Below are positions 25,067 to 37,500 of a DNA stretch of 64,000 nucleotides, in pieces. The notes under the pieces were generated by a model that was not told the DNA's origin, did not search any database, and worked only from the letters and a program-made list of their open reading frames with translations. Both the position numbers and the translations under genes were made by a program. This DNA comes from Anarhynchus alexandrinus (Eukaryota; Chordata; Aves; Charadriiformes; Charadriidae), in assembly GCA_008711295.1 (NCBI GenBank), contig VUYV01000333.1:218512-282511 (forward strand). Reading direction: 5' to 3'. Position 1 is the stretch's first letter, and the number at the start of each line of letters is the position of its first letter.

Positions 25067-26180
25067 GGGCGGGGGGGACGACCGGCCCCGGGGGGGCGGG
25101 GGAGGGAGGTACACACCGGCCCCGGGGGGGGCTCACCTGCGGGCGGGGAGGGGGCGCGCCGGCGGCCCCGGGGGAGGCGAAGGGGCAGGAGCGGTGCCCC
25201 CATCTCGCTCCCACCCCCGCGCCTCCCTCTTCCTCGCCCCCCACCTCCCCTCCTCGCCAGCCGGTGGCCGCACGGACCCTCCCGGCCCCCCGACTCCCGG
25301 CGATGAAGTATAATCCCGGGGTGCGGGGGGGCGCGAGGCAATGGCGAGGCAGCCGAGCCCCCCGGGTGCCCGTACGTATTTGTCTGACTTTATGGAAGTC
25401 ACTAACTATCGTTCCGGCGCATCCGTTGCTGGCCAGCGGAGCAGGGCAAGGCTGCTTTGCTCTGCCGTGGGCTTATAGTTATTTATTTAATGGAGATTCG
25501 CCGGCAAACAGATAAACGAGCAAGGATGCCAGCTCTCCGAGCGTGCGGAGTCCAACTTCTGACGGTGGAGGAGAGAGGGATGCTGAGGTGGAGGCAGGAC
25601 TGGTGAGAGCTGCCAAGGAGCCGGGCAGGCGAGAAGAGCGGGGCGAGGGGGAAAGGGGACAGGTGGTGGGAAGGAAGAGGGGAGAAGGAGAGAGGGAAAG
25701 ACCAGTTTAAGCCCGAATTATTTATTTTTATTCCTGATTGTAGCCGCCTGCCCTGGCTAAGGTGCTGGTTGTAGGTTTGCGATGTTGGAGGAATAGCTCA
25801 TTTTCTCGTCCAGGAGAAGGGACCTCTACTGCACGGTCCCCACCTGCCCGAGAGTCAGGGACACACAGGGAGCTCCGGGAGGGACCGGTGAAGTTCATCC
25901 CATACTTTTCCCCCCTTCATCCCCCCCTCGCCGCTGCTGGCACATTAGCATGCAGGGTAGGCTCTGGTGTGTATTTAATGACTCCATTTGCCGGTGTCTC
26001 TGTTGGCTCACACCGCCTTTCTCCAGCCTCGCCTCCCAGCCTGCCTCCCTGGGACCAGCCGGGTCCAGCTCCCCGCTGCGCCCACGCCAGCGCGCGCTCC
26101 GGGACGCGGGTGCCGATTCCAGCTGGGCTGGGCAGCGAGAGCACAGCTCCGAGCGGTACTGGAAGGGGAGGGGGCAGAAT
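25067..26180. promoter_or_regulatory. CpG island, probable KCND3 promoter region
   Basis: About 1.1 kb of very GC-rich, CpG-containing DNA, continuing from about 24596 across the gap. It has several G-runs of four or more at 25067-25160 that could form G-quadruplexes. The 16-base unit ACCGGCCCCGGGGGGG occurs at 25081-25096 and 25115-25130. It is the strongest GC-rich block within 6 kb upstream of the first KCND3 coding exon and has the right position for the promoter and non-coding first exon. Assignment to KCND3 is inference from position; no transcript evidence is available here. Confidence 0.6.
25560..25709 (+). promoter_or_regulatory. GA/GGA-rich purine tract inside the promoter island
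   Basis: About 150 bases with a strong purine excess on the + strand (runs such as GGAAGGAAGAGGGGAGAAGG). GGA-rich tracts are common in vertebrate promoters bound by zinc-finger factors such as MAZ or ZNF263 (established for that class), and can form triplex or R-loop structures. The role here is inferred only from location and composition. Confidence 0.4.
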
Positions 26181-26376
26181 GAAGCAAGCTCAGGCGAGAG
26201 AGACTCCGTCTCGGCAGTAATGAGGGAGAAGCTGTTTAGTCATCTCTCTATATATACTTTCACAATGATGATCACATTTACTGATTGCTGCTGACTGCAT
26301 TTAGAGAGGGAGTCAAGAGGCAGGCAGCACACATCACCTTTTATCCTGAGGAGTGACTGCTCCCTCTTCCTTCCAG
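26181..26376 (+). promoter_or_regulatory. Candidate core promoter or 5' UTR segment with TATA-like site
   Basis: The composition changes from GC-rich to AT-rich. TATATATA at 26249-26256 is the only clear TATA-like box close to the island. If used, transcription would start near 26280 and a first exon could end at the donor at 26429. Alternatively the real start lies in the CpG island or the gap, and this stretch is 5' UTR or intron. The sequence does not decide between these. Confidence 0.3.
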
Positions 26377-26428
26377 TTCCCCACATTTAGCCCTACTTCT
26401 GGGCGCCGAGAGTGTCTTCCCTTGCCAG
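26377..26428 (+). other. Candidate KCND3 5' UTR exon or exon end
   Basis: The right boundary is a strong donor, CAG|GTAAGG, with the intron beginning at 26429. The left boundary, if this is a separate exon, is an acceptor with a good pyrimidine tract ending CTCTTCCTTCCAG at 26376. It may therefore be a 52-base internal non-coding exon, or simply the 3' end of a longer first exon starting upstream. A weaker alternative donor, GTG|GTAAGA, lies at 26910. Mammalian KCND3 has a non-coding first exon several kb before the coding exon, which this arrangement fits. Confidence 0.4.
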
Positions 26429-28150
26429 GTAAGGCATTGCTGCGAGCAGCAAGATGGGGCTCTCTGGGCTGACGAGGAGGGAGGGGAGAAGTTTGCGTGC
26501 ATTTATCCTAAGCCTGTTGCTTTTGCTCCTAAATCTCTCCAACGGACCGAGGGAGTGAACGTTTTGCAGAAAGTTAACATTATCTGATGTGATTGCGAAG
26601 GGAAAGGAATATGTGACCGACGGAGGCTATCGAAGCTTTGGCTGACATGTTTTGCTTTAAAGCAAATCTATCTTTGCTGTCTGAGCCTGACCCAACAAGG
26701 ACAGGAGAGGAGAGAACGAATGATCTCAAGGCTCTTCACTCCCTTTAGCAGTGTCTCATCGAGAAACTCACAGTATGTTTATCAGTCATCTTTTAAATCA
26801 TCCCCGTCTGCTTCTAGAAAGGGAGACACTGTGAGATTTCTGTTTCTGCTTTCCTGAGACTACGAAGAGACATTTATTAAGTGTGGCATTGTTGGTGGGA
26901 GCTACTGTGGTAAGAACCCATCGTTTATTTCTTGACCCTTCAGGCGAATAGGAATAACTGTGCGCTCTCAAGTTTTCCTCCAGAGCTTTCCTGACCTGGC
27001 TGTGCCTGTCAGGTTTCTGTGTGAAGCGGGGATGACTCCGCGGTGCCCGGGAAGCCGCTGCAGCGCCGGCGACCTGCGGGAGCCAGCGGTGGCCGGGGAG
27101 GGACTCGGACGGGGTCGGGAGTCCCGGGAGGGGAACGGGGGGCTCACGCCACCTGCTTTTCTATCGAATTCCCTTGCCGCATTTCACTGTCCTCATAATT
27201 ATCTAAAGAAAACAGATCCTTTTCTCTACAGATGCCGACTTTTTTAAATCAGGAGGAGGCAAATTAATTTTGCGTACCAGGTCTTCTAAATGTCATCAGC
27301 AGGGTACCAATCTTTTGTTAACTAGTTCCTTTCAAACTGCATGCAGAAATTACAGTTATTAAAATTAGAAATATGTGTATAGCTAAATATATGCTTGTTA
27401 GAATTAAAGTGTGTGCATTTGCTGTGTGAGCTGGAGAGGCTCTGCCGCCTGTACAGCATATTTTGAGCCCGGGCAATTGCTTTCCAGCCTAAAAAGACTG
27501 GTTAGCCGTCACCCAAACCCAGGCAGGCAGGAAAGGAGAATTCTTTTCACATTCTGTAGATAAACTAGTTAGTTTGTATTTTTTTTTACTCAGCTTAGTT
27601 TGTGCAGCACTGAATTACAAATCCAGTCCTCTCTCTCTCCCAGTTTTCTGTCTCTTACTTTGGGGAGGAGTTCGAAGGACTCATGGACAAGAAAAAGCAA
27701 AACCTCTGCTATAGGAGATTTCATTACTCTTCTCCCTCTTAGTCCTTCAGACAATTTATAGCAGAAAAATACTCTCTTCTTGTGTATTTTGAGGATCAAA
27801 TGGGACAGATTTAATGCAACTTTGAAATTAAGCTCTGCACAGTAACTTTTCTTAACCAGCTGCATCTCTTGGTCAGAGGGAAACGGGAACCAAACTTCCC
27901 CAGAAGAACACCCCTCTCCTGTCCATTTCATAGCTGAGATATTTATAGCTTCCCCACATATCCTGCCAGCATGGAAGGACCCATTTTATCTTTAAAAATT
28001 GATTTAAAAATGTGTAAGTCACTTATGAGTTACCAGTGTTTCATTAGAACAATTATATGTCAAGTATTTATAGTGCCGCAGCAGCTAATGTAGGTAACCT
28101 GGAATTTACAACCAAAGTTATAAAAGTACAGAAGAGATTTCTAACGCGGT

Positions 28151-28170
28151 TCCCCTGAGAAATCAGGGGA
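28151..28170 (+). repeat. 8-bp hairpin with GAAA loop
   Basis: TCCCCTGA pairs perfectly with TCAGGGGA across a GAAA loop. On + strand RNA this would form a stem with a GNRA-type tetraloop. It lies in the inferred 5' UTR intron. A stem this short can arise by chance in 64 kb. Confidence 0.6.
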
Positions 28171-29131
28171 GATGAGGATCCAGTGCGCTGTAGCTGGTCA
28201 GGTCACCGTACGTCGCCAATCAGTCCTGGTAGAATGACTGTGGTGGTGTCGCTAATTGAAATTAAAAAGCAGAGAAGAGAGTTTACCAGCGGGGCAAACA
28301 GGAACAGGATGCATTAGCTTGGTCTCTTGGTTATTTGCCTGTAGATATTTGGTGATTAATGAACGAAATGGTTCTCATTTTGCCGCCTCCGGTTTTGCAG
28401 TCCTGCTCTTTTCGCAGCGTTTCAGGAACGTTAAAGGATCCCCCAGCGCTGGTGCGAGAAAGGGGCGGCTCTGCGGCGGGAGCCCCCCGGGCCCGGGGGC
28501 GGCCGCTCCGCCGCAGCGCGGGGCTGATTGTCAGAGTGGTGCAGAGAAAGTTTGCAGTGCCGCACTCTGCCTCTTCCCCGCACCGAGGGAGCGCCGCGTC
28601 TCCGGGGCCGTCCGTCTGGCACCGTTAACGCAGCAAATTCCCTCTTTGGGGGGAGAGAGAAAATAGCGCGTAGTAATACTGAACGATTCTTTGTAGGAAA
28701 ATACCGTGTGATGTGCGCTCCGGTGCCACGTACATAAGCAGAGTGTCTCCTTGGGATAAGCATCGCTATGGATTATTGTATGTTTTCTAATTACAAAACC
28801 TCTTCGAGCAGCAGTAAGATGCTTGCACGAGGGATTTCAGTTGTCCTTTAGATAGTAAAATTGCACAGAAAGATACTCCACATTAAGGTGATGAATGTTA
28901 ATGTGCTCTGAAGAGGAAGAGCGTTTCTGTGAGCAGTTTAGTCATTTTCACCAGAGATTGATTCCATCATTTTTTATTCAGTATTTTGATGGCCTGTTGA
29001 AATCAATAATGCTGCAGCCTTAGTGGCTGGAGTGACAGCTTTCATATAATTAAAAAACTTCAGAGTAAAACTGCCTAGAAGGATACTGTGTAGAGGATAT
29101 AATTAAGCTTTGAGGGGCTGAGTCAGTAGAA

Positions 29132-29150
29132 TCAATGGAATTTCCATTGA
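29132..29150. repeat. Perfect 9-bp inverted repeat with 1-base spacer
   Basis: TCAATGGAA and TTCCATTGA flank a single T, giving a 19-base dyad about 1.25 kb upstream of the coding exon. Such compact dyads can be binding sites for dimeric proteins. No known factor is assigned. Confidence 0.65.
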
Positions 29151-30297
29151 GAAATCGACTTTTGATAGGGCCCCTAATGCATCTTATATGATAATGGCCC
29201 TTTTCTCCAGATAATTTTATGGTAGAGTTAGAAAAACATTAGGGAAGTGAACGTAAATACAAGTTAAAGCAAAAGTTAAATATTGTAAGAACTGTGGCCA
29301 AAGATCAAAAAGAAAAAGAAAATTCTTGGCTAGATCAGAACAGCAATAATGACTCTCACTCCAAGAGGATGTTGGCTTCCAGTGGCTGAGGATCTGGACA
29401 ACTCGGGATATTTTTCATCTAAAAATCACGAGTGCAGTGAACATATTTCCTTTCAGCCTAATAGTCCTCCAGTTCTTCAGCTGAAGGACTTCTGCCTCTG
29501 TTAGCTGGGAAATAACCAAGGTATCTTCCTGCTGGAAGAAAGTTGTCCAACTTTGGAGGCTTTCCTCATTCTGACGTTCTTGGTACTCCATTGGTAGCTT
29601 AATCCATCGGCTTTCACACCCGGGATTCGGGCTTGCTGTTGCTTAAGTATTCTGAGCAACATTCCCCTGAAAGTCAGAATTTTCCTCTGGTGCGGTGGAG
29701 GGATGCAGCATTTCACAAGAGTAAACCCCGACTCTAAACGAGAGAGACCAGCAAAAGACTGCTGCGGAGGTCAGGTCTTTCACTGAAGGTGGAAGAAAAC
29801 TAATGAAAACTAGAGATGTTCTGTTTCTTTCAACTGAAAGTGTTCTTAGTGCAAGATTCGTCGCGTATTGAACTTTTTTAAGACTGGAAACCCAACTCAG
29901 TCCAGTCGTGGCTTTCATGGCACACGACTTCACTGGGTGAACTGCGAGCCCATTTCACTGGAGTTCCCAGCTCTTTCTTGACAGCTGTAGTCAAACTGAT
30001 GAGCACACGAGGCTCACACCTGGGGAATTATGGATTAGTCTTGTTTGTAAGGAAGCAAATATAAATTAGTGTGTTTATGCTACTTTTAAAATGCTTTTAA
30101 TGAGGAATCATTTGCTATTCAAAATTTCAATCTATAATAATGCCATAACCCCGCTGAGCTGATTATCGTGTGCCCTGTTTAACTTCATTCTTCGAACGGG
30201 AGATGAGGGCAGGCCAGTTCTTTTGAATTCTTGCGTACGTACTGACACCTGACTCTAACACAATGGGGCAAAACACCCCGCTTGACTGTGTGTTGTG

Positions 30298-30321
30298 TTT
30301 TTGTTTTGTTCTGTATTTTAG
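30298..30321 (+). promoter_or_regulatory. Splice acceptor before the first KCND3 coding exon
   Basis: A T-rich tract leading to GTATTTTAG at 30321 is the best acceptor upstream of the start codon. Weaker AG candidates are CTACAG near 30346 and TCTCCAG at 30377, the latter with a shorter pyrimidine tract. The chosen site gives 76 bases of 5' UTR before the start codon. Confidence 0.6.
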
Positions 30322-30336
30322 ATGGAACTGATCTGA
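30322..30336 (+). CDS. Four-codon upstream ORF in the KCND3 5' UTR
   Basis: If the acceptor at 30321 is used, the exon begins exactly with ATG GAA CTG ATC TGA, a minimal upstream ORF (Met-Glu-Leu-Ile, stop). It ends 61 bases before the KCND3 start codon, and no other ATG lies between. Short upstream ORFs often lower translation of the main frame. Use of a downstream acceptor would remove it, and the base before the ATG would come from the preceding exon, so its start context is unknown. Confidence 0.35.
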   Translation: MELI

Positions 30337-30364
30337 CTTCCTACAGGTGTCGGGAGCAGCCTAA

Positions 30365-31512
<1,148 letters not shown>

Positions 31513-34500
31513 ATTACTTTTTCTTTTACTGAGCAGCAGGCGAGCACGTACGAGGAGTTTGACTCGAGTTGCTCCTAAGCATTTGCCTGGGTGTGCGTTC
31601 GAAAAGGGGCTGGAACCGTTAAGGGCTTGATTGTTCTTTGCCTTACAACTTCTGCAATTTATGCCTATGTGAAGTTGTATAAAACAGAAAAAGCACTTAC
31701 ACCCACTTGACAAATGCTTGGCGCAACGGTAAATGAGTGCAGGAGGAGCAAGGCTGTGGAGTAGCAGGTCCTGTTTCGCACTCCTTCTGCAGGAGAGAAA
31801 AGTTAACGTGAGTGCAAGGGAGCTGGCAACTAGAGCTTACGTTTTTTTCAGATATTCATTCGAGCCATAGATTTTACGCAATGTTGCTGATGTACATGTT
31901 GTCTCTTTTCGCGGTGTCGGTCATTGTTTCTGCACTTGACATGCCGGGAACTGTCGGTTTGCTGAATTCACATGGTGTGGTGGGCCGCTATGCTGGAAAT
32001 ACTCGGTGATCTCCAGGACATGATCTGTTTTTTACTTAATTGAGGAGGATACGGGCTTCTTGTCTGTGTTTAGTTCGTGAGTTTGTGAGTTTAAAAAGTA
32101 ATACGAGTATGCTGTAGCAGTCGCAGTAGAATTTCAAACATTCCCGTGGACAGGTACAAAGATAACGATGTAAAAGCAAGGGGAATGTAGCCTGGAGGGC
32201 ACTTTTTTCCCTTATATTTCATTTCTGTCTTACAGATGTTTCTACTGAGATTATAGATTTGAGCTTCTGTTGCTCTGAACTAAAACCTTTGTAAGCAGAA
32301 TGACCAAACCCTCACCCTGACGGGGTTATGTAAAAGAAAGGAGGCATCACAGGCTGCTGCTTCAGGCAGTCACAAAGTTATGATCGAATGCAGTCTCTTC
32401 ATTCCACACATCAGAACAATATGCTAAGTTTATAGTCACTTTGAAAAGAGTTTTCCCACTGGAGAGTTCACACAGTTTAATATTCAGATGTAGACAACTC
32501 TCATTCTTGTAATACCGTGACCACTTTTTCTCTAAACTGCTTTTGACTTTAAACACTTCTCTGTGCCTATTATACATGAACGGGCTCACAGTAGCACATT
32601 TAAATTATTAAAATCATAATTCAGCTGTCAGAAAGGCGCAGAATCTGAGCAGATGACAACTGCAAGTCTGAATTTCTTCATTAAGTGAAACTGTAGAACA
32701 TGTTTGTCATAGTCAGCAAAAGATCCCTTTTTCCTCCTTTTTAACATCTAAGCAAAGTTTGCAAGTTCGTATGGCAAAAGGTAAGGTCCTTACCCTGGAA
32801 AAGAAGTCAGTGCTTACTCAGAAATCAAAGCTGGGCTGTAGATCCCAGCACGCTCCCGCTCTGTGGTTCAGCTTTCCATATTCTGACTGGTCCATACTGG
32901 TCGGTTCCCACCCTCCCGTCCCCACCGTTGTATCTGAGCAGCTTCAGAGGAGGACCTGTCCTGGGCGGCTTGTTCGCGCGTCCTCCCCAGGAGGGGGAAA
33001 TGCATGCAAACGCAGTTCTGCTGCCTGGTTTCTGTTTAATGACGCTCGCGCCTCTCCGTCTGTCTACGCACGCTCATGCACATTCACACGTATGTTGTTA
33101 TATCTCTGTGACAGGGAAGTTGGGGTCAAGGGAACGTTCCGTGTTGCTTGGGAACAAACCCGCTTTGTGAATACACGCAGGACGTGCTGGAGAGCAGTGA
33201 GCCTCTATTCCCGTCGGTGCAGGGACTTGGTCGTGTTCTCTTCCCCTTCCTTTCTGAACGCACGGGTACACAGACCAGAGTGCTCCTGAGGAGTTTAAAG
33301 TGTTCTCAATCTGTTGTAATCACAGAAATTATAGATGAATGAGTGCCTTTAATGAGTTGACAAGAATTTAAAAAATTATACATTTAAACACGGTGTTGTA
33401 AGAGTTCATTGGAAAGAGACCTATAAAATGCCGTCAAAGCCTCACAGCTTAAACTCCTACTGTTACTGATTTGGGATTTTTGTTGCGGGATTTTAAGTAA
33501 AATAGGCGTTTCTAGCAAATAGTCTATCAGCTAAGTTTGGTGTCATATCACAGACTTACAAGAAACTCAGAAACCTCGGTAACAGCAGACCCCGAAGAGC
33601 CCCTGTGCTCCCTGACCAGACCCATCCGCCCACCACCGCCCTCGGCGGGTCCCGAGCGCTTCCCCAGCCGAGCACCAGGCGCCGAACGCTCGCCGCTGCC
33701 TTGCCCAAAACCTGTGCTGGGAAGAGAAGTCCTTACTGCGAGCCATGGAAACCTAATTCCTGCCAGACCCGCGCCGCAGAGCTCGGCCAGACCCCCTCGG
33801 GGAGGCTCTTTTTGGGGCGGGTCAGGACGGCGGTGGGGTCCCGGCCGGGCGGGTGCAGTGAAGCCGTTCGCTCTCCTACAGTACTGTACATCCGCTGCTG
33901 TTATCCCACATTCCTAAGTATCTCCAGGATACAGTTGAGTTTCCAGATTGACCCATAAATGAAAAGCAGTAAAAATGCCTTTCTTCTTGAAGGCGAAGCA
34001 CTGCATAAAACAGAGTAAGTGCTGCTTTTGGCGGGGTCACTATGCGAAGCGGTTCTGAGAAATGCAGGGTGACTTGCAAGCTCCGTAGGCAGTTAACAGC
34101 CCAAGGAGATAGGTACAACGGTTTTTCTGGAATGGGAAACAAAGCAAAGGAATTAAATTATACTGACCCTGCATCTCTGATCCCTCTGCTGTGCTCATCA
34201 GCCCTGGTTTAACAGAGGCTGTTTTTAATTTAGCACGATTTAAATTTTGCTCAGGAGGTTTTATAATGAAAGCATTATTCTTGGGTGCATCTTAAATCAA
34301 TCTGAATTACTGAAACAACTATTCAAAATTAATTCAAAATCAGCTATCCAATTCATGCAGAAACATTTTTCTCAAGCGGCCAACAGCTACCCATCTTCTC
34401 TCTTGGCCTTGTCTAAAGCACCAATACAGTAAATATTGGCTTTGCCGGGTGTTCTGCGGGAGGTTTTGACCCCAGGACGCTCCATGTCAGCAGTGCGAGC

Positions 34501-37500
34501 GCTGCCGAGCGCGGTGCGGCTTCCCATCGGTAGCATCCATGTCCCTCCCTTGGTTTGGAGCGAACTTGATACGCAATAGCCACCAGTTTTACATCTATAT
34601 AGAGACAGTTTAATTATCATAAATTTTGTCACCTTGTTACCCGCGCGTTGGTTTTATTCACTTTTAGATAGCATTTGGTTGTGGATGGGGCAGCCGCGTG
34701 TTTCGCTGCCCATCAGCACGCATCACAAACACGGCTGCCGTACGAGACCTCCCTCCTGCTACTAAACCCCGCACCGGTTTTGCCCAGAGCGCGTATTTTT
34801 CTAAGCTTTTTATAGCTGTTTTCATTTCACCTGACAACAGCAGTACGTTTCAGGCTCTCGGGCAGTGTCTGCGACCTGCAGCGTAGGCAGCAAATTGTAG
34901 TTGTGAAAACCCAAGTGCCGCATCTCCCTGCACCGTCCCGGGGCGCGGGGAGGCTCCCGAGGGCTCCGCAGAGCATCGCGGAGCGTCTGGGGGATGCCCG
35001 AGCCGAGCGCCGGCGCCCAGAGCCGGCGGGGGAAAAGCCTGCGGTGCCTCCCGGAGGGAATCGGCACCGAGATCTTTGGGCCGTTTGCGTCAATAAAGCG
35101 GCAGCACCGCAGACCGAGGAACGGAGGTTGGTGATGGATTTTGTTCTGGTTTGAGCTGAGGGATACGCTGTGTGGGATTTTCTCTTGCCTCACGAAGGCT
35201 GAGCTCCCACAGCGCAGCGCCCTCGGGGCGGTGCTACCAGAATCTATCTTCTGCCCGACTCTCTCCCTGACAATTTGCAAGAACATAATGGTTTCGAGGA
35301 CGCTGTCCCTCTTTCAGAGCCGTCTGCGCTGGTCAATGAGTTTGAAAGATACACATCAGTGCACTTGGACAACAGTCCTGTCTCTGGAATTCATTTAAGG
35401 AACCAGGTTAACGCTAGCAAGTCAATAAAACAGACGCGCTGGCCTGGTTATGTCAACAGCCTGATCTGGAGCAAGACCTGAAATGCCTTACAGTTTTATC
35501 AGAGAGCGGGGGTTTGGGGCAGGGGTCTGTTTCGGTCTGTCTTGGTTGAAGCTGGTACCCCGCGGTTCTGCACAACGGGGGTTGGCGAGAGCCCGGAGAG
35601 CCGACCGACCCCTCTGAAAGAACCGTCGTTCCCAGGTTTGCTTATTTCTTGGGCTCGCTTGTTTATTGGTATTCCATCATGGACAAGAAAGGGGATGAAA
35701 TTTAAGTAGCGAAATAGCATGCGAAATACTCGCTGCCAAACTGTTGACAGCTGGACTAGCCTGAACTTATTGAATACTGACCACGTTTCTTGCAAATGCT
35801 GCCAGCTCCCGTGTGAACCGAGCTCTCCCTGCACTTATTTCTCCAGTGCACAGCACTGAAGCCACTCAAGCTGATAGTAACCTTCATTCACCCTCCTTCA
35901 CGCAAACTGAGAGGAGTTTGCAAAGTAAGGAAAATAATAAATCATCTCTGGAGCGCTGCCATTCCCGGGTTCTCCGGGAAGATTGCTGTTTGGCCCAGTA
36001 ATCATATTGTGCATGTCAGTACTTCAGTAACTGCCATTAAACTGAATCAGAAAAATTGCTTTAATAGAAACACTACTTTGCATATTTAACATCATCGATG
36101 GAAAGACGGATGAGATGTGGGATATTTCCTTCGTAAAGCGAGGCGCTACGGTTTCATCGCTCTCACCGTTTCCTACACAGTCAACAATTCTTCTACCCAC
36201 AGGCCAAAGAACTGCTCGAATTTAGTGTACAGAAAGTCCAATCAAACAATGAATTGATGGAGCTCCACAGAGAAGCCATTTTCTTGAGCTTTCATTCTCT
36301 TGACTCCAGCTTCATCTTATACGAAATGTGTATCAATTTTCTTACCCTAATGGACTTACAGATATTGTGTGCAAAACGTCTTTGTATCAGGAACCACAGA
36401 TGGAACCTTGTCCCTTCGCTATCTTGATGTAAATCTCAGGCAAGAGTCTCATTTCGGAGCTATTTGTATTCACCAGAACCCCAGAAGTATTAAAATACCT
36501 TCATTCATTCTCAGAGCAAGTGGAATTCACTGGATTTTTCTCTCTCTTAAAAAAAGTAAATTTATCTGTCCTTAGGCTTTTTGTGGCTTTGGATATTTGT
36601 AAGGATTGCACGTATGTGCAAACACACCATTTTTAATGTGCAAGGCAGAATAACTCCCCTTTAAGGTAAACTCACTCTGTGAGAAGTGAATTATTTTGAA
36701 TAAGGCCAAGTAACGGTACTGGCTAAAATTATAACGTGACTGCTAAATTTACCAATAGAAACCCTGGCAGAGATGCATCTATAGCAACTGACTTAGGAAT
36801 TTTTTCTCAGCTCCTCTTTCTTTTTCCCCCCTTCGTTCTAGCCTGCATCACAGCAAGTGCCGGAGAAATACAGATTAAAGATAACAATGTATTTTCATTG
36901 GAGATGAAGGGAAGTGATTGGTTTGCTGACTGGATCCGAGCTATTTTTAGTCTCATAAAATGATAATTTCATAACAGCACTGACCCAGTAAAAGTAATTA
37001 GTTTACAGAGATCAGCTGAAAATAAGGGACAGAATAGCCACTGTCGGTCAGAAAGCAGGGAAAGGGGAAGCGAAGTTAAAGGCCCTGCAGCAAATTAGCC
37101 AAAACTAATTATGTCCCTTAGCTGATTACAGCCCCTGCAGTGGGAATCGGCGTCGGTGTGAATGGGGGAGCAGAGGGGAGGGGGGGGGAGCTCCCGAGCG
37201 GCCCCTCTGCCCGGTGGCTGCACGTCGCGTCCTCGCCGAGACCCTCCTGCCTGGCACGGAACGGCATGGGGCGCCCGAAACACGAAATGAAACCCCCTCC
37301 CCACTTCAGCATTAGGAAAACAATATGAGACTTTTTTTTTTGCCATTTCTTCAGGGATCTGTGCATTCTGGGCGGCTGAAGCCAGAAGGCGGGAGTGCCT
37401 GTGACCCGAAGCAGCTTATTTCTGGGCTGCAGAGGAGCGTCCCAGGCACTGTAGTGGGACCACCTCATTAAAAAAAAAAGGAAAAAAGCCCTACAAAAAT

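Larger units (their letters stand above)
26429..30321 (+). other. Inferred KCND3 5' UTR intron
   Basis: About 3.9 kb between the candidate donor at 26429 and the acceptor at 30321. GC-rich spots occur at 27010-27150 and 28420-28640; the rest is AT-rich. It holds two perfect inverted repeats (28151-28170 and 29132-29150). No coding exon, repeat element or RNA gene was recognised. Intron status depends on the candidate upstream exon being real. Confidence 0.5.

Noticed and set aside
24527..25341. Open frames of 195-258 codons on both strands across 24527-25341
   Set aside because: They run through 333 undefined bases; stop-free reading there is an artefact of N.
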